Source: Leifsonia sp. ku-ls (lineage in GTDB: Bacteria > Actinomycetota > Actinomycetes > Actinomycetales > Microbacteriaceae). From it: a DNA stretch of 64,000 nt. Where the stretch lies: positions 372,001 to 436,000 of the forward strand of contig QKXI01000001.1 of NCBI GenBank assembly GCA_003367665.1. Reading direction: 5' to 3'. How positions within the stretch are numbered: position 1 is the first letter of the stretch; each line of letters begins with the position of its first letter. The translations under genes and the position numbers were made by a program. Positions 1-10,682 of this stretch are shown piece after piece. A model generated the notes under the pieces. That model worked only from the letters and a program-made list of their open reading frames with translations, had not been told where the DNA came from and did no database searches.

Positions 1-209
1 TACGGCGAGACGCGGGGACGGTGCCAGCCGCCCTTGGCGGACCAGCAGATGTCGACCATGTGGTCGGTGAAGTAATTGCCGAACCCGGGGTTCGCCAGGA
101 TCTCCGCGCGGGCGGCGGCCTCGCGGGCCGCCTCGTTGCGGGTGACGTTCCAGAGCAGGCCCGAGGTCTCGGTGGGGCCGGTGGTGAGGTTGATGCTGGT
201 CGAGGTCAT
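1..209 (-). CDS. ilvE: Branched-chain amino acid aminotransferase, N-terminal part (runs off the left edge)
   Basis: PLP-dependent transaminase catalysing the last step of valine, isoleucine and leucine synthesis (2-oxo acid plus glutamate). Only the first 69 codons lie in the window, starting at the ATG at 209. The readable N-terminus has the hallmarks of class IV aminotransferases of actinobacteria: an FGNYFTDHMV stretch followed by a W-x(4)-W-H segment and R-V-S-P-Y at the edge. The catalytic lysine lies outside the window. leuB ends 25 nt upstream on the same strand, so the two are probably co-transcribed. Identification is firm for the family; the symbol follows from the pathway context. 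Confidence 0.85.
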   Translation of the reverse strand, partial: MTSTSINLTTGPTETSGLLWNVTRNEAAREAAARAEILANPGFGNYFTDHMVDICWSAKGGWHRPRVSP

Positions 210-233
210 GTCAGTCCTTTGCGCGACGGTGAA

Positions 234-1289
234 TCAATTCTGCGCCACCCGGGCCGCGATCGCGTCCCCGATCTCGGCGGTGGAGCGGGACGCGCCCGTG
301 CGGGCGGCGAGGTCGGCGGTCACCGCCTGCTCGACACGCTCGGCGAGCTCCTTCTCGCCGAGGTGACGGAGGAGGAGCGCCGTGGAGAGGATCGCGGCGG
401 TGGGGTCGGCCTTCTGCTGGCCGGCGATGTCCGGAGCCGATCCGTGAACCGGTTCGAACATGCTCGGGAAGGCCCCGGCCGGGTTGATGTTGCCCGAGGC
501 CGCCAGCCCGATGCCGCCGCTGATCGCGGCCGCGAGGTCGGTGAGGATGTCGCCGAAGAGGTTGTCCGTGACGATCACATCGAATCTACCAGGATCCGTC
601 ACCAGGAAGATGGTCGCCGCGTCGACGTGCAGGTAGTCGACCGCCACGTCGGGGTGCTCGGCGGCCACCGCGTCGACGATCCGCTTCCAGAGGCCGCCGG
701 CGAAGGTCAGCACGTTGGTCTTGTGCACCAGGGTGAGCTTCTTGCGCCGCTGCTCCGCCTGCTCGAAGGCGTAGCGCACCACGCGCTCGACCCCGTACGC
801 CGTGTTGACGGAGACCTCGTTGGCGATCTCGTGCGGGGTGCCCTGGCGGATGGCGCCGCCGTTGCCGACGTACGGACCCTCCGTGCCCTCGCGGACCACG
901 ACGAAGTCGACCTCTCCGGGAGCGGCGAGCGGGCTCGCGATGCCGGGGAACAACGTCGTCGGGCGCAGGTTGACGTAGTGGTCGAGCGAGAACCGCAGCT
1001 TCAGCAGCAGGCCGCGCTCGATGTTCGCACCCGCGAGACGCGGGTCGCCCGGCTTTCCCCCGACGGCGCCGAGCAGGATCGCATCGTGGCCGGCGATCGC
1101 CGCCAGGTCGTCGTCGGTCAGCACCTCTCCGGTGGCGAGGTAACGGTCGGCCCCGAGCGAGAAGGGCGTCTTCTCGAACGACAGCGCGCTGCCCTCCGTG
1201 ACCGCGTCGAGCACCTTCACCGCCTCGGCGATGACCTCTGGTCCGATCCCGTCGCCCGGGATGACGGCGAGCTTGACGGTTCGGGACAT
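234..1289 (-). CDS. leuB: 3-isopropylmalate dehydrogenase
   Basis: Oxidises and decarboxylates 3-isopropylmalate to 2-oxoisocaproate with NAD+ (leucine synthesis, cytoplasm). The 351-aa protein shows the N-terminal [10 protein letters not shown] motif, the catalytic Tyr in [10 protein letters not shown] (about 134-143), the catalytic Lys190 in VHKTNVL, and the isocitrate/isopropylmalate dehydrogenase signature [19 protein letters not shown] at about 243-261. The reading frame stays open upstream to 1397, but the ATG at 1289 is preferred: GCAGGAG lies just upstream and [14 protein letters not shown] is the normal family N-terminus. It is followed by ilvE on the same strand. Length is typical of the actinobacterial family. 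Confidence 0.95.
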   Translation of the reverse strand: MSRTVKLAVIPGDGIGPEVIAEAVKVLDAVTEGSALSFEKTPFSLGADRYLATGEVLTDDDLAAIAGHDAILLGAVGGKPGDPRLAGANIERGLLLKLRFSLDHYVNLRPTTLFPGIASPLAAPGEVDFVVVREGTEGPYVGNGGAIRQGTPHEIANEVSVNTAYGVERVVRYAFEQAEQRRKKLTLVHKTNVLTFAGGLWKRIVDAVAAEHPDVAVDYLHVDAATIFLVTDPGRFDVIVTDNLFGDILTDLAAAISGGIGLAASGNINPAGAFPSMFEPVHGSAPDIAGQQKADPTAAILSTALLLRHLGEKELAERVEQAVTADLAARTGASRSTAEIGDAIAARVAQN

Positions 1290-1329
1290 GACACTCCTGC
1301 GCTGGGTCGGGGATCGATTCGGTACAGCA

Positions 1330-1335
1330 ACCCTA
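1330..1335 (-). promoter_or_regulatory. Candidate -10 (TAGGGT) for leuB
   Basis: TAGGGT on the minus strand about 40 nt before the leuB start would give a short leader containing the GCAGGAG ribosome site. The hexamer fits the TANNNT pattern seen elsewhere in the window. No convincing -35 is visible. Confidence 0.35.
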
Positions 1336-1429
1336 TCGCCGCCCGGCCCGCGCGATCGCTCGCGAGCGAAGTCGGTGGATAACCGGTGCGGAGGCATACC
1401 TGTGGACGGGTTTCACCGCCCGCAGGACC

Positions 1430-2956
1430 TCAGGACCGCACGTGCCGGAGCGTCACGAGCGCCACGATCGCCGCCGCCGCGACCAGCCCGACGCCGATGA
1501 CGGCGGTCACGCCGACCCCGCTGTCGAACGCGGCCCGGGCCGAGGCCAGCAGCTGCTCGGCGAGTGGTGCCGGCAGCGTGCCCGCGACCGTCACGGCGCC
1601 GCCGAGCGTCTCGCCCGCGGCGTCCGCCTGTCCGGCCGACAGTCCCTCCGGCACGACGAGCGCCGCCCGGTAGGACGCGGTGATGATCGTGCCGAGGATC
1701 GCCGTGCCGAGTACCGCGCCCAGCTCGTACGCGGTCTCGGAGACCGCGGACGCCGCCCCCGCCTTCGCCGCGGGCGCCGTCGAGATGACGAGCTCGTTGG
1801 ACACGGTCTCCGCCGCGCCGATGCCTGCGCCGAGCAGCACGAACGCCCCGAGCAGCACACCCCACGGCGCTCCGCCGCCGGTCAGGGCGACCAGCAGGTA
1901 CCCGGCCGCCGAGAGCACGAGCCCGCCGGCGATCACGGCGCCGGGCCGGATGCGCCGCGCGACCGGCACGACGACGAGCCCTGCGACGATCATGGTGGCG
2001 AGCCCCGGCAGCAGCACGAGCCCGGACTGGAGGGGCGACAGCCCGATCACCAGCTGCAGGTGCTGCGACACGAAGAACAGGAAGCCGACCAGCGAGATGA
2101 CGCTCAGCAGGTTGACCACGATCGCGCCGCTGAAGGCGGGCCTCGTGAACAGTCGCATGTCGAGCATCGGCTGCGGCCGCCGCAGCTGCCGGCGCACGAA
2201 CAGCGCGCCGGAGGCCACGCCGAGGACGATCGCGCCGACGGCGACCGGCGAGAACCCGTCCACCGCCAGCACCTTGATGCCGTAGACGATCGGCGCCATG
2301 GTGAGCAGCGAGAGCAGGATGCTCACGACGTCCACCGGACCCGGAGCGGGGTCGCGCGACTCCTTGACCAGGAGCGGCGCGAGCACGAGCAGCGGGATGA
2401 GGACGGGCACCGCGAGCAGGAAGACGGAGCCCCACCAGAAGTGCTCCAGCAGCACGCCGCCGACGATCGGGCCGAGCGCCGAACCGGCCGCGAACCCGGA
2501 GGCCCAGATCGCGATGGCGAGCCGGCGCTGCTCCCGGTCGAGGAAGACGCTGCGCAGCAGCGAGAGGGTGGACGGCATCAGCATGGCGCCGAACACGCCG
2601 AGCGCGGCACGCGCGACGACGAGCCACTCGGCCGTCGGCGCGAACGCGGCGAGGGCGGACACCGCCGCGAAGCCGGTGGCGCCGACGAGCAGGAGCCGGC
2701 GCCGGCCGATGCGGTCGCCGAAGCTGCCCATGGCCACGAGGAGACCGGCGAGGACGAGCGGGTAGACGTCGACGATCCACAGCATCCCGGTGGCGGAGGG
2801 CCGAAGCGCCTCGGAGATCGACGGCAGCGCGAAGCTGAGCACGGTGTTGTCGACCGAGACCAGCAGGGTGGGCAGCATGAGCACGGCCAGCGCCGCCCAA
2901 CCGCGGGCACCGGCGCGGGTGACGGCGGGGGCGGAAAGCGTGTGGGTCGTGGACAT
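1430..2956 (-). CDS. MFS drug exporter, DHA2 family (14-TM, QacA/SmvA/EmrB type)
   Basis: Predicted proton-driven multidrug exporter in the cytoplasmic membrane, 508 aa. The sequence is almost entirely hydrophobic segments. It has DHA2 landmarks: SVDNTVLSFALP in TM1 (the acidic TM1 residue of QacA-type proteins), motif A GSFGDRIGRRR between TM2 and TM3, and a motif-C-like G-x-A-x-G-P-I-V-G-G in TM5. The start at 2956 is chosen over the upstream open frame to 3211, because the gene is divergent from a TetR gene and a good promoter (TTGCTA, 17 bp, TACAGT) ends 7 nt before this ATG, so the mRNA would be leaderless. Repression by the adjacent TetR is very likely. The substrate cannot be told from sequence. 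Confidence 0.88.
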   Translation of the reverse strand: MSTTHTLSAPAVTRAGARGWAALAVLMLPTLLVSVDNTVLSFALPSISEALRPSATGMLWIVDVYPLVLAGLLVAMGSFGDRIGRRRLLLVGATGFAAVSALAAFAPTAEWLVVARAALGVFGAMLMPSTLSLLRSVFLDREQRRLAIAIWASGFAAGSALGPIVGGVLLEHFWWGSVFLLAVPVLIPLLVLAPLLVKESRDPAPGPVDVVSILLSLLTMAPIVYGIKVLAVDGFSPVAVGAIVLGVASGALFVRRQLRRPQPMLDMRLFTRPAFSGAIVVNLLSVISLVGFLFFVSQHLQLVIGLSPLQSGLVLLPGLATMIVAGLVVVPVARRIRPGAVIAGGLVLSAAGYLLVALTGGGAPWGVLLGAFVLLGAGIGAAETVSNELVISTAPAAKAGAASAVSETAYELGAVLGTAILGTIITASYRAALVVPEGLSAGQADAAGETLGGAVTVAGTLPAPLAEQLLASARAAFDSGVGVTAVIGVGLVAAAAIVALVTLRHVRS

Positions 2957-2961
2957 GGAAT

Positions 2962-2989
2962 CTACTGTACCGTCTGGACGGTACAGTAG
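2962..2989. promoter_or_regulatory. Perfect 13-bp inverted repeat, TetR operator between the exporter and its regulator
   Basis: Arms 2962-2974 (CTACTGTACCGTC) and 2977-2989 (GACGGTACAGTAG) are exact reverse complements separated by TG. Because of the symmetry each arm contains TACAGT reading outward, so the site covers the -10 of both divergent genes. One bound dimer would silence both. This is the classic arrangement for an autoregulated TetR/exporter pair. Confidence 0.85.
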
Positions 2990-2992
2990 CAA
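2964..2992 (-). promoter_or_regulatory. Promoter of the MFS exporter
   Basis: On the minus strand: -35 TTGCTA at 2992-2987, a 17-bp spacer, and -10 TACAGT at 2969-2964, then 7 nt to the ATG at 2956. The elements lie inside or next to the inverted repeat, so operator occupancy blocks polymerase. Confidence 0.7.
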
Positions 2993-3007
2993 GGGGATGC
3001 GGCTACC

Positions 3008-3619
3008 ATGGGCCTCATGCCGCCCGCCCCCGCGCCAACGCCCGCCCCCTCCCCCGGCTCCCCCGCCAGCCCGGGAACGGCCCAGACCTCGGCCAGGGAC
3101 CGCGTGCTGGACGCCTACGAGGAGCTCCTCGCCGAGCAGAGCGAGCGCGCCGCCACACTCGAGGCCGTCGCGGCACGCGCGGGCGTCTCGAAGGGCGGCC
3201 TGCTCTACCACTTCGCGTCGAAGGAGGCGCTCGCCTCCGGCGTCCTCGACCGGTTCTCCGACCTGATCGAGGACGACATCCGCCGGATGCGGGAGGCGGA
3301 GGACGGGCCGGTCGACTACTTCCTACGCACGTCCATCCCGACCGACTCGCGCTTCGAACGCGCCATCGTCGCCATCGCCCGACTGGCGCAGGCGGCCGAC
3401 CCGCGCGCCCGAGACGCCCTCGCGGGCGCGCAGCGGCGCTGGCTGGAGGTGCTGCAGGAGGCCGTCGGCGACCCGCTGGTGGCGCGCGCGATCATGCTCA
3501 TCGGCGACGGGATGTACTACAACACCGCCCTGCTCCCCGCCACGAACAACGTGCTCCGCGACGAGACGGACATCGACGACCTCGTCGCCCTCATCCGCCG
3601 GTTCGCGGAGGGGCGCTGA
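3008..3619 (+). CDS. TetR family transcriptional regulator
   Basis: A 203-aa repressor. After a Pro/Ala-rich, probably disordered leader of about 25 residues, the TetR_N helix-turn-helix is clear: RVLDAYEELL, then LEAVAARAGVSKGGLLYHF followed by ASKEAL. The C-terminal helical ligand domain is variable. It is divergent from the DHA2 exporter with a perfect palindrome between them, so its likely role is to repress exporter and self until a toxic ligand binds. Two in-frame ATGs (3008 and 3017) are possible; AAGGGGA lies about 10 nt before the first. It converges on serA with 13 nt between stop codons. Confidence 0.92.
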   Translation: MGLMPPAPAPTPAPSPGSPASPGTAQTSARDRVLDAYEELLAEQSERAATLEAVAARAGVSKGGLLYHFASKEALASGVLDRFSDLIEDDIRRMREAEDGPVDYFLRTSIPTDSRFERAIVAIARLAQAADPRARDALAGAQRRWLEVLQEAVGDPLVARAIMLIGDGMYYNTALLPATNNVLRDETDIDDLVALIRRFAEGR

Positions 3620-3632
3620 GGCCGGAGGAGTC

Positions 3633-5225
3633 TCAGGACTCCGTGATGTCGATCTCCTGCATGAGGTCGGCGTCGATCGCCAGCCGCACCTTCTCGAGCA
3701 GGCCGTCCGGCACGCGCGAGTCGACCGTGAGGACGGACAGCGCCTTGCCTCCGGCCGAGGTGCGGGCGATCTGCATGCCGGCGATGTTGATGTCGGCCTC
3801 GCCGAACTCGCGGCCGTAGACCGCGACGATGCCGGGTCGGTCGTCGTAGACCATGACGACGAGGTGCTCGGCGACCGGGACCTCCACGTCGTAGCCGTTG
3901 ATGCCGACGATCTTCTCGATCTGCTTCGGCCCGGTCAGGGTGCCGGAGACCGAGACCTGCGAGCCGTCGCTCAGCGCACCGCGCAGCGTGATCAGGTTGC
4001 GGTACTCCTCGCTCACCGAGTCGGTGACGAGGCGCACCTCGATGCCGCGCTGCTCCGCGAGCAGCGGCGCGTTCACGTAGGAGACGGTCTCGCTGACGAT
4101 GTTGGTGAAGATGCCCTTCAGCGCCGCGAGCTTCAGCACGCTCACGTCGTAGTCGGCGAGCTCGCCGCGCACCTCGACGTCGACGCTGGTGACCGGGCTG
4201 CCGGCGAGGCCGGAGAACACCTGGCCGAGCTTCTCGACCAGCGGGATGCCCGGGCGGACGTACGGGTCGATGACCCCGCCGGCGACGTTGACCGCGTCCG
4301 GCACCAGCTCGCCGGAGAGCGCGAGGCGCACCGAGCGCGCGACCGAGACGCCGGCCTTCTCCTGCGCCTCGTCGGTGGAGGCGCCGAGGTGCGGGGTGAC
4401 CACGACGTTCTCGAGGGCGAGCAGCGGCGAGTCCTGCGGGGGCTCGGAGACGAACACGTCGAGGCCCGCACCGGCGATCGTGCCGGTGGTGAGGGCACGG
4501 TAGAGCGCGTCCTCGTCGATGAGGCCGCCGCGCGCGACGTTGACGATGAACGCCGTGTCCTTCATCAGCGCCAGCTGGTCGTCGGAGATCATGCCGGTGG
4601 TCTCCGGCGTCTTCGGCATGTGGATGGTGACGAAGTCGGACTGCGCGAGCAGCTCGTCGAGCGTCACCAGCTGCACACCGAGCTGCTGCGCCCGGGCGCT
4701 GGTCACGTACGGGTCGTACGCGATGACGTTGGTGCCGAACGACTGCAGCCGCGCCGTGATGAGCGCGCCGATGCGGCCGAGGCCGATGATGCCGATGGTC
4801 TTCTCGTACAGCTCGACGCCGGTGTACTTGGAGCGCTTCCACTGTCCCTGCGCGAGCGCGTTGTGCGCGGCCGGGATGTGCCGGGCGAGGCTCAGGATGT
4901 GGCCGACCGTGAGCTCGGCGGCCGAGATGATGTTGGAGGTCGGCGCGTTGACGACCATCACGCCGGCGTTGGTGGCGGTCTTGATGTCGACGTTGTCGAG
5001 CCCGACGCCGGCGCGGGCGATGACCTTGAGCACGGGCGCCGCGGCGATGACCTCGGCGTCGACCTTCGTGGCGGAACGCACCAGGATCGCGTCGGCGTCG
5101 GCGACGGCGGCGAGCAGTGCCGGCCGATCGGTCCCGTCCACCGAGCGGATCTCGAAGTCGGGCCCGAGGGCGTCGACGGTGGCGGGCGAGAGTTCTTCGG
5201 CGATCAGGACGACCGGCTTTGTCAC
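3633..5225 (-). CDS. serA: D-3-phosphoglycerate dehydrogenase
   Basis: First committed step of serine synthesis: 3-phosphoglycerate to 3-phosphohydroxypyruvate with NAD+. The 530-aa protein has the long actinobacterial architecture: substrate/NAD-binding core with GLGRIG at about 148-153, the ARGGLIDEDAL segment, the catalytic His in PHLGAST, an intervening allosteric domain, and a C-terminal ACT domain (DRPGIVAVYGREFGEADINI) that normally mediates serine feedback. The start is the GTG at 5225, with AAGGA 8 nt upstream, giving MTKPVVLIAEEL. Its own promoter probably lies at about 5300 (minus-strand TAGAGT), because an ilvC terminator separates it from ilvC. Confidence 0.95.
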   Translation of the reverse strand: MTKPVVLIAEELSPATVDALGPDFEIRSVDGTDRPALLAAVADADAILVRSATKVDAEVIAAAPVLKVIARAGVGLDNVDIKTATNAGVMVVNAPTSNIISAAELTVGHILSLARHIPAAHNALAQGQWKRSKYTGVELYEKTIGIIGLGRIGALITARLQSFGTNVIAYDPYVTSARAQQLGVQLVTLDELLAQSDFVTIHMPKTPETTGMISDDQLALMKDTAFIVNVARGGLIDEDALYRALTTGTIAGAGLDVFVSEPPQDSPLLALENVVVTPHLGASTDEAQEKAGVSVARSVRLALSGELVPDAVNVAGGVIDPYVRPGIPLVEKLGQVFSGLAGSPVTSVDVEVRGELADYDVSVLKLAALKGIFTNIVSETVSYVNAPLLAEQRGIEVRLVTDSVSEEYRNLITLRGALSDGSQVSVSGTLTGPKQIEKIVGINGYDVEVPVAEHLVVMVYDDRPGIVAVYGREFGEADINIAGMQIARTSAGGKALSVLTVDSRVPDGLLEKVRLAIDADLMQEIDITES

Positions 5226-5382
5226 GTGGCAGATCCTTACGAAAGGGCGAGGGCTGGCTTGGGAGATGCGCCACGGTCGATGGGGCGCCGAACGGGTTAA
5301 CTCTAGCGGGCGGGCGAGGGCGGCTTTCGCCGCGTTACGCCTTCGCGGCCAGGGCGGTGGACCCCGGCGGGTGGGAGCGGAA

Positions 5383-5414
5383 GGGGTGCCGCACACGCGT
5401 GCGTGCGGCACCCC
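5383..5414 (-). terminator. Hairpin terminator after ilvC
   Basis: Perfect 12-bp stem (5383-5394 pairing with 5403-5414) with an 8-nt loop, 25 nt past the ilvC stop. No U-run follows, as is common for actinobacterial terminators. It would end the ilvDBNC transcript before serA. Confidence 0.7.
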
Positions 5415-5439
5415 TCCTGCTGATCGCGCCGACCTCGGG

Positions 5440-7018
<1,579 letters not shown>

Positions 7019-7020
7019 GG

Positions 7021-8826
7021 TCACTCCCCTCCGAAGGACGGACTGTGGTCGCGGGCGTACTGGACGTAGCTGTTGCTGACGCCCTGCGGCACCATCGGCC
7101 ACACCATCGCGTCGGCGCTCACGACGAAGTCGATCACCACCGGGCGGTCATTGGTCTCCAGCGCGAGCTTGATGGCGGCGTCGACCTCTTCCTCCTTGGT
7201 GACGCGGATGCCGAGGGCGCCGTACGCCTCGGCCAGCTTCACGAAGTCGGGGACGCGGACGGTGTCGTGGCCGGTGTTCAGGTCGGTGTTGGAGTAGCGG
7301 CCGTCGTAGAACAGGGTCTGCCACTGCCGCACCATGCCCAGCGACGAGTTGTTGATGATGGCGACCTTGATCGGGATGTCGTTGATCGTGCAGGTGGCGA
7401 GCTCCTGATTGGTCATCTGGAAGCAGCCGTCGCCGTCGATCGCCCATACCACGCGATCCGGCTGGGCCACCTTGGCACCCATCGCCGCGGGCACCGAGTA
7501 GCCCATGGTCCCGGCGCCCCCGGAGTTGAGCCACGAGTTCGGACGCTCGTACTTGATGAACTGCGCGGCCCACATCTGGTGCTGGCCGACGCCGGCGGTG
7601 TACACGCCCTCCGGACCGGTCAGCTCGCCGATCCGCTGGATGACGTACTGCGGCGCGAGGAGCCCGTCGCTGGTGGGCGTGTATCCCAGCGGGAACTCCT
7701 CGCGGAGCCCGTTGAGGTAGGTCCACCACTCGACCAGGTCGGGCTTTCCGCCCCGGGTCGCGTCCTGGTACGCCGCGGTCAGATCGACGATGACGTCCTT
7801 GGCATCGCCGACGATGGGGACGTCGGCGACGCGGATCTTCGAGATCTCGGCGGGGTCGACGTCGACGTGCACGATCTTCGCGTTCGGTGCGAACAGCGCC
7901 GTGTTGCCGGTGACGCGGTCGTCGAACCGCGCGCCGAGCGACACGATGAGGTCGGATTCCTGCAGCGAGAGCACCGCGGGGACCGTGCCGTGCATGCCGG
8001 GCATGCCGAGGTGCTGCGGGTGCGTGTCCGGGAAGGCGCCGCGCGCCGTCAGCGTGGTGACGACCGGCGCGCCGGTCGCCTCCACCAGCTCGAACAGCTC
8101 CTGCGACGCCTTCGAGCGGATGACGCCGCCTCCGACGTAGAGCACCGGCTTCTTGGCCTCGGCCAGCAGCTGGGCCGCGGCCAGCACCTGCTTGCCGTGC
8201 GCCTTGGTGATCGGCCGGTAGCCCGGCAGGTCGACCTTCGGCGGCCAGACGAACGGCGCGCTGTTCTGTTGCGCGTCCTTCGTGATGTCGACGAGCACCG
8301 GACCGGGCCGGCCCGTGCCGGCGATGTGGTAGGCCGCCGCGATCGTCGCCGGGATCTCCTCCACGCTCTTCACGAGGAAGGAGTGCTTGGTGATCGGCAT
8401 GGTGATGCCGACGATGTCGGCCTCCTGGAACGCGTCCGTGCCCATGAGGGTGGAGAACACCTGGCCGGTGATGAACACCACGGGCACCGAGTCCATGTGC
8501 GCGTCCATGATCGCCGTGACGAGGTTCGTCGCGCCGGGGCCGGAGGTGGCCATGGCGACGCCGACCTTGTTGCCGGCGACCGCGTAGCCCTCTGCCGCGT
8601 GGCCGCCGCCCTGCTCGTGGCGGACCAGGATGTGACGGATCTTGGACGAGTCCATGATCGCGTCGTAGATGGGGAGGATCGCACCGCCCGGCAGCCCGAA
8701 GACGTCGGTGACGCCGAGGAGCTCGAGGGTGCGGACGACCGACTGGGAGCCGGTCAGGTTCTCGGGCGACGCCTTTCCGGGCGTCGCGGACGGCAACACA
8801 GTGCTGGGGGTTGCATCCGTGGACAT
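7021..8826 (-). CDS. ilvB: Acetolactate synthase large (catalytic) subunit
   Basis: ThDP- and FAD-dependent enzyme that condenses pyruvate with pyruvate or 2-oxobutyrate, the first common step of branched-chain amino acid synthesis. 601 aa in three domains: the N-terminal Pyr domain with the catalytic Glu in [14 protein letters not shown], a central FAD-binding domain, and a C-terminal PP domain with the ThDP motif [12 protein letters not shown] ending in NN (IINNSSLG). The N-terminal 25 residues are a variable Ser/Thr/Pro tail. ilvD lies 54 nt upstream on the same strand, so co-transcription is likely. Confidence 0.96.
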   Translation of the reverse strand: MSTDATPSTVLPSATPGKASPENLTGSQSVVRTLELLGVTDVFGLPGGAILPIYDAIMDSSKIRHILVRHEQGGGHAAEGYAVAGNKVGVAMATSGPGATNLVTAIMDAHMDSVPVVFITGQVFSTLMGTDAFQEADIVGITMPITKHSFLVKSVEEIPATIAAAYHIAGTGRPGPVLVDITKDAQQNSAPFVWPPKVDLPGYRPITKAHGKQVLAAAQLLAEAKKPVLYVGGGVIRSKASQELFELVEATGAPVVTTLTARGAFPDTHPQHLGMPGMHGTVPAVLSLQESDLIVSLGARFDDRVTGNTALFAPNAKIVHVDVDPAEISKIRVADVPIVGDAKDVIVDLTAAYQDATRGGKPDLVEWWTYLNGLREEFPLGYTPTSDGLLAPQYVIQRIGELTGPEGVYTAGVGQHQMWAAQFIKYERPNSWLNSGGAGTMGYSVPAAMGAKVAQPDRVVWAIDGDGCFQMTNQELATCTINDIPIKVAIINNSSLGMVRQWQTLFYDGRYSNTDLNTGHDTVRVPDFVKLAEAYGALGIRVTKEEEVDAAIKLALETNDRPVVIDFVVSADAMVWPMVPQGVSNSYVQYARDHSPSFGGE

Positions 8827-8880
8827 GCCTTTATCAGTCCCTTACGTACGAACGGTGGATGGTGGTGCGGAAGCCGCGCC

Positions 8881-10575
8881 TCACCCGGTGACGGCTCCGT
8901 CTGCTGCGGAGCGCACGAGCTTGGAGTACTTCGCGAGAACGCCACGGGTATAGCGCGGAGGAAGAGGCGCCCAGCCCTCACGGCGGGCGGTCAGCTCAGA
9001 CTCGTCGACAAGTAGGTCGAGGGAGCGAGCCGCGATATCGACCCGTATCAGATCACCATCGCGCACGAAGGCGATGGGACCTGCGTCCACCGCTTCGGGT
9101 GCTATGTGGCCGATGCACAGGCCGGTTGTGCCGCCTGAGAATCGTCCGTCCGTCAATAGTAGTACATCCTTGCCGAGCCCTGCGCCCTTGATGGCGGCGG
9201 TGATGGCGAGCATCTCGCGCATGCCCGGGCCGCCCTTCGGACCCTCGTACCGGATGACGACCACGTCGCCGGCCTTGATGCTGCCCTCGGTCAGCGCGTC
9301 CATCGCCGCACGCTCGCGCTCGAACACGCGCGCCGGCCCCTCGAACACCGCCGCGTCGAAGCCGGCCGTCTTGACGACGGCGCCCTCCGGAGCGAGCGAG
9401 CCCTTGAGGATGGTGATGCCGCCGGTGGGGTGGATCGGGTTGTCGAGCGACCGCATCACCTCGCCGTCGGGCGCGGGCGGGTTGATCTCGGCGAGGTTCT
9501 CGGCGACCGTCTTGCCGGTGACCGTGAGGCAGTCGCCATGCAGCAGGCCCGCGTCGAGCAGCGCCTTCATCACGACCGGCACGCCGCCGTGGCGGTCGAC
9601 GTCGTTCATGACGTACTTGCCGAACGGCTTGAGATCGCCGATGTGCGGCACCTTGTCGCCGATGCGGTTGAAGTCGTCGATCGTGAGCTCGACCTCGGCC
9701 TCGTGCGCGATCGCCAGCAGGTGGAGCACCGCGTTGGTCGAGCCGCCGAACGCCATGACGACCGCGATGGCGTTCTCGAACGCCTCCTTCGTCATGATGT
9801 CGCGGGCGGTGATGCCCTTCTTGAGCAGGTTGACCACGGCCTCGCCGGACCGGTGCGCGTAGTAGTCGCGACGGCGGTCGGCCGAGGGCGGGGCGGCAGA
9901 GCCAGGGAGGCTCATGCCGAGCGCCTCCGCCACGGAGGCCATCGTGTTGGCCGTGTACATGCCGCCGCAGGCGCCCTCGCCCGGAGCGATGGCGCACTCG
10001 ATGCGCTTGAGATCTTCCTCGCTCATCTTGCCGGCCTTGCACGCGCCGACGGCCTCGAACGAGTCGATGATCGTGACGTCTTTCTCCGTGCCGTCGGAGA
10101 GCTTGACCCAGCCCGGCGCGATGGAGCCGGCGTACAGGAAGACGGCGGAGAGGTCGAGCCGCGCCGCGGCCATGAGCATGCCGGGCAGCGACTTGTCGCA
10201 GCCCGCGAGGAGGACGGTACCGTCGAGTCGCTCGGCCATCATCACCGTCTCGACGGAGTCGGCGATGACCTCGCGCGACACCAGCGAGAAGTGCATGCCC
10301 TCGTGGCCCATCGAGATGCCGTCGGAGACGGAAATGGTGCCGAACTGGAGCGGGTACCCGCCGCCGGCGTGCACGCCCTCCTTCGCGCCCTGCGCGAGGC
10401 GGTCGAGCGAGAGGTTGCACGGGGTGATCTCGTTCCAGGACGAGGCGATGCCGATCTGCGGCTTCTCCCAGTCTTCATCGCCCATTCCGACGGCGCGGAG
10501 CATCCCGCGGCTGGTGGTGGCTTCGATCCCGTCCGTGACGACGCGCGAACGCGGCTTCCAATCGACTTCTGGCAT
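8881..10575 (-). CDS. ilvD: Dihydroxy-acid dehydratase
   Basis: Iron-sulphur enzyme that dehydrates dihydroxy-acids to 2-oxo acids in valine and isoleucine synthesis. The 564-aa protein has the three cluster cysteines in the expected motifs: [21 protein letters not shown] and [15 protein letters not shown]. The C-terminal [20 protein letters not shown] signature is also present. It leads the ilv cluster. A minus-strand TAGAGT ends 6 nt before the ATG at 10575, so the transcript appears leaderless, which also fixes the start. Confidence 0.96.
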   Translation of the reverse strand: MPEVDWKPRSRVVTDGIEATTSRGMLRAVGMGDEDWEKPQIGIASSWNEITPCNLSLDRLAQGAKEGVHAGGGYPLQFGTISVSDGISMGHEGMHFSLVSREVIADSVETVMMAERLDGTVLLAGCDKSLPGMLMAAARLDLSAVFLYAGSIAPGWVKLSDGTEKDVTIIDSFEAVGACKAGKMSEEDLKRIECAIAPGEGACGGMYTANTMASVAEALGMSLPGSAAPPSADRRRDYYAHRSGEAVVNLLKKGITARDIMTKEAFENAIAVVMAFGGSTNAVLHLLAIAHEAEVELTIDDFNRIGDKVPHIGDLKPFGKYVMNDVDRHGGVPVVMKALLDAGLLHGDCLTVTGKTVAENLAEINPPAPDGEVMRSLDNPIHPTGGITILKGSLAPEGAVVKTAGFDAAVFEGPARVFERERAAMDALTEGSIKAGDVVVIRYEGPKGGPGMREMLAITAAIKGAGLGKDVLLLTDGRFSGGTTGLCIGHIAPEAVDAGPIAFVRDGDLIRVDIAARSLDLLVDESELTARREGWAPLPPRYTRGVLAKYSKLVRSAADGAVTG

Positions 10576-10581
10576 GGAACA

Positions 10582-10587
10582 ACTCTA
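10582..10587 (-). promoter_or_regulatory. -10 element of a leaderless ilvD transcript
   Basis: TAGAGT on the minus strand, then TGTTCC, then the ilvD ATG. Transcription would begin at or within a nucleotide or two of the start codon. No ribosome site is present, in keeping with leaderless translation. Confidence 0.6.
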
Positions 10588-10682
10588 GGGCGTCTCGAAT
10601 GCCGCTCGGGCCATGCGCCGGAGAGCTGTGGAGAAGAGCCCCGCCACCGCGCGCTGTGGATGAGTGAGGAGAGGTGATGGCC

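Noticed and set aside
21-1382. Long plus-strand open frame opposite ilvE/leuB
   Set aside because: It is the antisense shadow of leuB in GC-rich DNA; composition is Arg/Gly/Val-rich with no domain. Similar long antisense frames (for example 3864-5300, 7009-9015, 29060-31348, 44719-47121) were dropped for the same reason.
1290-1397. N-terminal extension of leuB to 1397
   Set aside because: The extra 36 residues are Arg/Pro-rich and unlike the family; a good ribosome site and the canonical N-terminus mark 1289.
2957-3211. N-terminal extension of the MFS gene to 3211
   Set aside because: It would run through the operator and the start of the divergent TetR gene; the extension is low-complexity Gly/Arg.
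8827-8880. Attenuator or riboswitch before ilvB
   Set aside because: The 54-nt gap is too short and shows no leader peptide with clustered branched-chain codons or a stable alternative hairpin.
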